From Pseudomonas citrullilanati (GTDB taxonomy: Bacteria > Pseudomonadota > Gammaproteobacteria > Pseudomonadales > Pseudomonadaceae), in the NCBI RefSeq assembly GCF_030580855.1, contig NZ_JAUQOP010000025.1:23538-87537 (forward strand): a stretch of DNA of 64,000 nucleotides, written 5' to 3'. The notes under the pieces are model-generated. The model was not told the DNA's origin. It saw nothing but the letters and a program-made list of their open reading frames with translations, and ran no database searches. Positions 60,319 through 64,000 of the stretch are shown piece by piece. The position numbers were made by a program, and so were the translations under genes. Positions within the stretch are counted from its first letter, which is position 1. Every line of letters starts with the position of its first letter.

Positions 60319-61311
60319 ATGAAAATTCTGGTTACCGGCGCGAGCGGCTTCATCGGCGGGCGCTTTGCGCGTTTCGCCCTGGAGCAGGGCCTGGATGTAC
60401 GGGTCACCGGCCGCCGGGCCGAGAGCGTGGAGCACCTGGTGCGTCGCGGTGCGCAGTTTGTCCAGGGTGACCTGGGCGATCCGCTGTTGGCGCGCGACCT
60501 GTGCGTGGACATCGACGCGGTGGTGCATTGCGCCGGTTCGGTGGGCCTGTGGGGACGTTACCAGGATTTCCACCAGGGCAATGTCGAAGTCACCGAGAAT
60601 GTCGTCGAGGCTTGCCTCAAGCAGAAGGTCCGTCGGCTGGTCCACCTGTCGTCGCCTTCCATCTATTTCGACGGCCACGACCACCTCGGGTTGACGGAAG
60701 ACCAGGTGCCCAAGCGCTTCAAGCATCCGTACGCCGCCACCAAGTACCTGGCCGAGCAGAAGGTCTTCGGTGCCCAGGAGTTCGGCCTCGAAGTGCTGGC
60801 CCTGCGTCCGCGCTTCGTCACCGGCGCCGGCGACATGAGCATTTTCCCGCGCCTGCTGAAGATGCAGCGCAAGGGGCGCCTGGCCATCGTCGGCAATGGC
60901 TTGAATACCGTGGATTTCACCAGCGTGCAGAACCTCAACGAGGCGCTGCTCAGCAGTCTGCTCGCCACCGGTTCGGCCCTGGGCAAGGCCTACAACATCA
61001 GCAACGGGACACCGGTCCCGCTGTGGGATGTGGTCAATTACGTGATGCGCCAGATGCAAGTCCCACAGGTCAGGCGTTACCGTTCCTACGGGTTGGCTTA
61101 TAGTGTCGCAGCCCTGAACGAAGGCTTCTGCCGGTTATGGCCGGGTCGTCCCGAACCGACGCTGTCGCGCCTGGGGATGCAGGTCATGGCCAGGCACTTC
61201 ACCCTGGACATCAGCCGGGCCCGGCAGTACCTCGATTATGATCCGCAGGTGAGCCTGTGGACCGCGCTCGATGAGTTCTGTGCCTGGTGGAAAGCCCAGG
61301 ATGCCCGCTGA
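60319..61311 (+). CDS. NAD(P)-dependent epimerase/dehydratase (extended SDR; PA4361-like)
   Basis: 330 residues. The Rossmann motif is VTGASGFIGGRFARFAL at about 5-21 (TGxxGxxG), with the catalytic YAATKYLAEQ (YxxxK) near 137-146 and the Ser in HLSSPSIYF near 112-117. The C-terminal half fits 3-beta-HSD/NSDHL-like SDRs (LRPRFVTGAGDMSIFPRLL). The substrate is unknown; the same gene follows argP in P. aeruginosa. Confidence 0.88.
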   Translation: MKILVTGASGFIGGRFARFALEQGLDVRVTGRRAESVEHLVRRGAQFVQGDLGDPLLARDLCVDIDAVVHCAGSVGLWGRYQDFHQGNVEVTENVVEACLKQKVRRLVHLSSPSIYFDGHDHLGLTEDQVPKRFKHPYAATKYLAEQKVFGAQEFGLEVLALRPRFVTGAGDMSIFPRLLKMQRKGRLAIVGNGLNTVDFTSVQNLNEALLSSLLATGSALGKAYNISNGTPVPLWDVVNYVMRQMQVPQVRRYRSYGLAYSVAALNEGFCRLWPGRPEPTLSRLGMQVMARHFTLDISRARQYLDYDPQVSLWTALDEFCAWWKAQDAR

Positions 61312-61417
61312 TCGGCCCGTCATGAACCGAGTGCCGGGTTCGGGGTCAATCGGTGCGGCGGGCGAGGGGGTTATACTCGCCGCACCCCAGCCATCACCGG
61401 TTTCCAAAGGTTGAACC

Positions 61418-62296
61418 ATGCCCATGCGTAACGATGCCAACGACGACTTCGACGATGTACCGAGCCTGCGGATGCGCGCCGACATCCCCGATGACGATGA
61501 CTTCCCGACCAGCCGCCCGGCCCACGCGCAGGCGCGGCCGGCGCCGGTGGCCGCGGCCCGGGTCAAGGGCCCGAGCACCGGGCCGCTGTGGGCGTTGATC
61601 GGTGCGTTGGTGTGTGCGTTCGGCTTCCTGGCCTGGTGGAGTTTCCAGCAGATTTCCCTGATGGAGCAGCAACTGGTGGCGACCCAGGAAAGCTTCGCGC
61701 GGATCAGCGAGGACGCGGCCGGGCGGCTGCAGGATATTTCCGGCAAGGTGGTGGCCGGGCAGTCCAACGTCATGAGCGACAGCGAGGCCTTGAAACTGCA
61801 GCTCAAGCAACTGGAAGGCAAGCTCCAGGACCAGGCCCGGCAATTCGACGGCAAGCTGCAGGAGCAGTACAAGTTGCAGCAGGCCACGTTCGGTCCGTCC
61901 GCCGACCTGGACAAGGAATTGGCCCAGCTGATTGCCCAGGCCACTGAACAGCAGAACATCAGCACCCAGTTGCAAGCGTCCAACAAGGAGCTGCAGGCCC
62001 AGGTCAAGGCGCTGGCGGCTGAAGTGACGACCCTGAAGAACCAGGGCGAGGGTGGTGCTCTGGATGCCCAGCTCAAGAGCATCGGCGCTGACATCACGGC
62101 CCTGAAGAAAGCCACCTCCAACTCCGCCCTGGAACGCCTGGAGCAGGACGTGATCGTCCTCAAGAGCCAGCAGGACAATGGCGGCGGCAACACCGCCGAG
62201 TTCGACGCCTTCCGTGGCCAGGTCACCCGCAACATCAACACCCTGCAAGCCCAGATCCAGCACCTGCAACAGCAACTCAGCGCTCGCGCCCAGTAA
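61418..62296 (+). CDS. Conserved membrane-anchored coiled-coil protein (PA4360-like)
   Basis: 292 residues. An acidic N-terminus (ADIPDDDDFP at 21-30), a single membrane segment at about 56-76 (PLWALIGALVCAFGFLAWW), then a long periplasmic coiled coil to the end, rich in Gln/Leu heptads. No enzymatic motif. It lies 106 bp downstream of the SDR gene with its own short leader. The function is unknown; a structural or scaffolding role in the envelope is plausible. Confidence 0.82.
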   Translation: MPMRNDANDDFDDVPSLRMRADIPDDDDFPTSRPAHAQARPAPVAAARVKGPSTGPLWALIGALVCAFGFLAWWSFQQISLMEQQLVATQESFARISEDAAGRLQDISGKVVAGQSNVMSDSEALKLQLKQLEGKLQDQARQFDGKLQEQYKLQQATFGPSADLDKELAQLIAQATEQQNISTQLQASNKELQAQVKALAAEVTTLKNQGEGGALDAQLKSIGADITALKKATSNSALERLEQDVIVLKSQQDNGGGNTAEFDAFRGQVTRNINTLQAQIQHLQQQLSARAQ

Positions 62297-62315
62297 AACC
62301 TGTGGCCGCCAAGCG

Positions 62316-62940
62316 GTGGGAGCGAGCCTGCTCGCGAAAGCGCTGGTTCAGCCGCCGATGATGTTGGCTGGAAGGACGCCTTCGCGAGCAGGCTCGCTCC
62401 CACCGTGGTCTTGAGGTGCCATCGGGCATCACATCCACCACCATCCCGTGTGGGAGCGAGCCTGCTCGCGAACGCGGTGGGTCAGCCGCCGACGATGTTG
62501 ACTGGAAGGACGCCTTCGCGAGCAAGCCCGCTCCCACCGTGGTCTTGAGGTGTCATCGGGCACCACGTCCACCACCATCCCTTGTGGGAGCGAGCCTGCT
62601 CGCGAAAGCGCTGGGTCAGCCACCAATGATGTTGACTGGAAGGACGCCTTCGCGAGCAAGCCCGCTCCCACCGTGGTCTTGAGGTGTCATCGGGCACCAC
62701 GTCCACCACCATCCCGTGTGGGGGCGAGCCTGCTCGCGAACGCGGTGGGTCAGCCGCCGATGATGTTGGCTGGAAGGACGCCTTCGCGAGCAAGCCCGCT
62801 CCCACCGTGGTCTTGAGGTGTCATCGGGCACCACGTCCACCACCATCCCTTGTGGGAGCGAGCTTGCTCGCGAAAGCGGTGGGTCAGCCGCCGATGATGT
62901 TGGCTGGAAGGACGCCGTCGCGAGCAAGCTCGCTCCCACC
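62316..62940. repeat. Tandem array of five REP pairs, period 134 bp
   Basis: GTGGGAGCGAGC-type left arms start at 62316, 62450, 62584, 62718 and 62852, exactly 134 bp apart. Each is followed by an almost invariant spacer (TCAGCC.CC.A.GATGTTG.CTGGAAGGACGCC), a right arm CGCGAGCAAGCCCGCTCCCAC and a conserved linker (CGTGGTCTTGAGGTGTCATCGGGCACCAC...). The copies differ mainly by single bases. This region fills the 757-bp gap between two plus-strand genes, and I see no other feature in it. Confidence 0.95.
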
Positions 62941-63053
62941 GTTCCTCGGTACCTGCACGGCCTGCATTCCCTGCACCGCGCCTTGCTGAATGCTTCCACA
63001 TCACCCCATGCCAGCTACGCTCTTGGAAAACCAACAAGAACGAGGGCGCGCGT

Positions 63054-63896
63054 ATGGGGTGTTTTCGCAAGATGGCTTGGCTGGGCGCGGTGCTGCTACT
63101 GGGGCTGGCGCAGGTTCATGCCGCGACGGAGGAGGATGGCCAGGCGGCCCGGGCGCTGCTGGAAAGGGCCTTGGCCTATTACCACGACAACGGCGACAAG
63201 GCGTTTGCGGCGTTCAGCCGGCAAGGGGAGTTCGTCGATGAGGATCGCTACGTCTTCGTGGTGGATATCCGGGGCGTAATGCTCGCCAGCGGCGGGCCTT
63301 CCTCGGCGCTGATCGGCCGGGATGTGTCCGAAGTGCTCGGGCCAGACCTGCGCAGGGCGTTCAAGGACGCCTTGAAGACCCCCGAGGGCAGCGGTATCCA
63401 GCAGGCTGAATATCGCTGGCAGAACTGGGCGGATGGCAAAGTCGAGCGCAAGCATGTGTATTTCCAGCGGGTCGGCGAGCGAATCCTCGCGGTCGGCTAC
63501 TACCTGCCACGGGCTTCGGCGGAGCAGGCCCGGGCGTTGCTGGACAAGGCGTCCAACGACCTGCAGAAGGACGAGAAAGCCACGCTGATGGCGATCAACG
63601 GCCTGAAGGGCGGGTACTTGCAGGATGACCTGTATGTCTTCGTGGTGGACCTCGTGACCCGACGGTATGTCGCCCACGGCACCAACCTGCGGTTGGTCAA
63701 CACCGATTTCGCCAAGGTCAAGGACCCGGCCGGCAAGCCGGTGGGCGAGCCGATCCTGGCCATGATCGGCAAGCAACCCACGGGGGAATACACCTATCGC
63801 TGGAAGAACCCGGTCACCGGCAAGGTCGAGGACAAGCACGCGTACCTGAAGAAGGTCGGGCATTTCCTGGTGGCGGTGGGGTACTACAGCCCTTGA
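63054..63896 (+). CDS. Secreted protein with two cache-like sensor modules
   Basis: 280 residues with a signal peptide (MGCFRKMAWLGAVLLLGLAQVHA, cleavage near 23). Two similar modules follow, about 28-155 and 160-280. Each has a helix with LERALAYYHDNGDKAFAAF or LLDKASNDLQKDEKATLMAI, a strand DRYVFVVDIRG or DLYVFVVDLVT, and a closing GERILAVGYY or GHFLVAVGYY. This is the single-cache (sCache_2/DUF-cache) pattern without any kinase, MCP or cyclase part. It is probably a periplasmic ligand-binding protein. Confidence 0.82.
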   Translation: MGCFRKMAWLGAVLLLGLAQVHAATEEDGQAARALLERALAYYHDNGDKAFAAFSRQGEFVDEDRYVFVVDIRGVMLASGGPSSALIGRDVSEVLGPDLRRAFKDALKTPEGSGIQQAEYRWQNWADGKVERKHVYFQRVGERILAVGYYLPRASAEQARALLDKASNDLQKDEKATLMAINGLKGGYLQDDLYVFVVDLVTRRYVAHGTNLRLVNTDFAKVKDPAGKPVGEPILAMIGKQPTGEYTYRWKNPVTGKVEDKHAYLKKVGHFLVAVGYYSP

Positions 63897-63922
63897 GGCC
63901 AAGGTGTGTCGCATCGAGCATT

Positions 63923-64000
63923 GTGGCGAGGGCGCTTGCTCCCGCTGGGCTGCGAAGCGGCCCCTTTTTCCGAAGGAGCGCTTCGCACTCTAGCGGGAGC
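63923..64000. repeat. Palindromic repeat of the GTGGCGAGGG family, cut by the window end
   Basis: GTGGCGAGGGCGCTTGCTCCCGCTGGG followed by GCTGCGAAGCGGCCCC and a partial complement GCGCTTCGCACTCTAGCGGGAGC. It is related in layout to the repeat at 33553, with a different outer stem. Confidence 0.7.

Noticed and set aside
62316..62940. CRISPR array
   Set aside because: The period is 134 bp, the repeated units are REP palindromes with conserved rather than variable spacers, and no cas gene is nearby.
62277..63070. Several 80-130-codon frames over the REP array
   Set aside because: They are repeated translations of the REP units (GAGLLAKAS-type peptides) on both strands, not genes.

Overview
The window is a chromosomal segment of a Pseudomonas, most likely of the fluorescens group. 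The evidence is high GC with typical Pseudomonas codon use, the Entner-Doudoroff/glucose-uptake locus in the order known from P. putida and P. fluorescens, the P. aeruginosa-like neighbourhoods maoC-lipase-fadD2-fadD1 and icmP-bifA-sodB-argO, and abundant REP palindromes of the GTGGGAGCGAGCTTGCTCGCG type.

Layout. 1-3.4 kb: an iron-controlled FecI/FecR-type sigma/anti-sigma pair with a haem-type TonB receptor (cut by the window start). 3.5-22.5 kb: the glucose catabolic region, with gapA, edd-glk-gltR-gtrS, an AGE-family epimerase, the gtsABCD glucose ABC transporter, oprB, a hexose-6-phosphate mutarotase, hexR and zwf-pgl-eda. HexR boxes, a shared phased GTNAC operator and Hfq/Crc-type A-rich leaders link these genes. 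22.6-28 kb: a class V aminotransferase, small conserved proteins and an aromatic-acid-type efflux operon (FUSC, DUF1656, HlyD) behind a SlyA-like palindrome. 28-33.5 kb: fatty-acid genes (MaoC hydratase, lipase, two acyl-CoA synthetases). 33.6-37.1 kb: small stress or housekeeping genes, BrkB, peptide deformylase. 37.2-40.5 kb: the gluconate regulon gntR-gntK-gntP with three GntR operators. 40.6-43.3 kb: alaC, a LysE exporter and a GyrI-like protein.

43.3-50.0 kb is an AT-rich island, sharply different in base composition from both flanks and lacking REP elements. It holds one tight minus-strand operon of six genes: nucleotidyltransferase, MATE-type transporter, a protein with a phosphoribosyltransferase-like C-terminus, an inositol-monophosphatase-family phosphatase, a radical SAM enzyme with an unusual CX8CX2C cluster motif, and a thymidylate-kinase-like P-loop kinase. 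I do not recognise this combination. It looks like a pathway for a small, probably nucleotide- or sugar-phosphate-derived molecule with its own exporter, and is the best candidate for an undescribed system here.

50-53.3 kb: a GNAT gene and an ECF42-type sigma operon (NTF2-like, YCII/DGPF, SRPBCC, sigma with TPR-like extension) with a matching promoter. 53.5-61.3 kb: imelysin lipoprotein, bifA, sodB, argO, an ACT-domain protein, argP and an epimerase. 61.4-64 kb: a coiled-coil membrane protein, a perfect 134-bp-period tandem array of five REP pairs, and a secreted protein with two cache-like modules.
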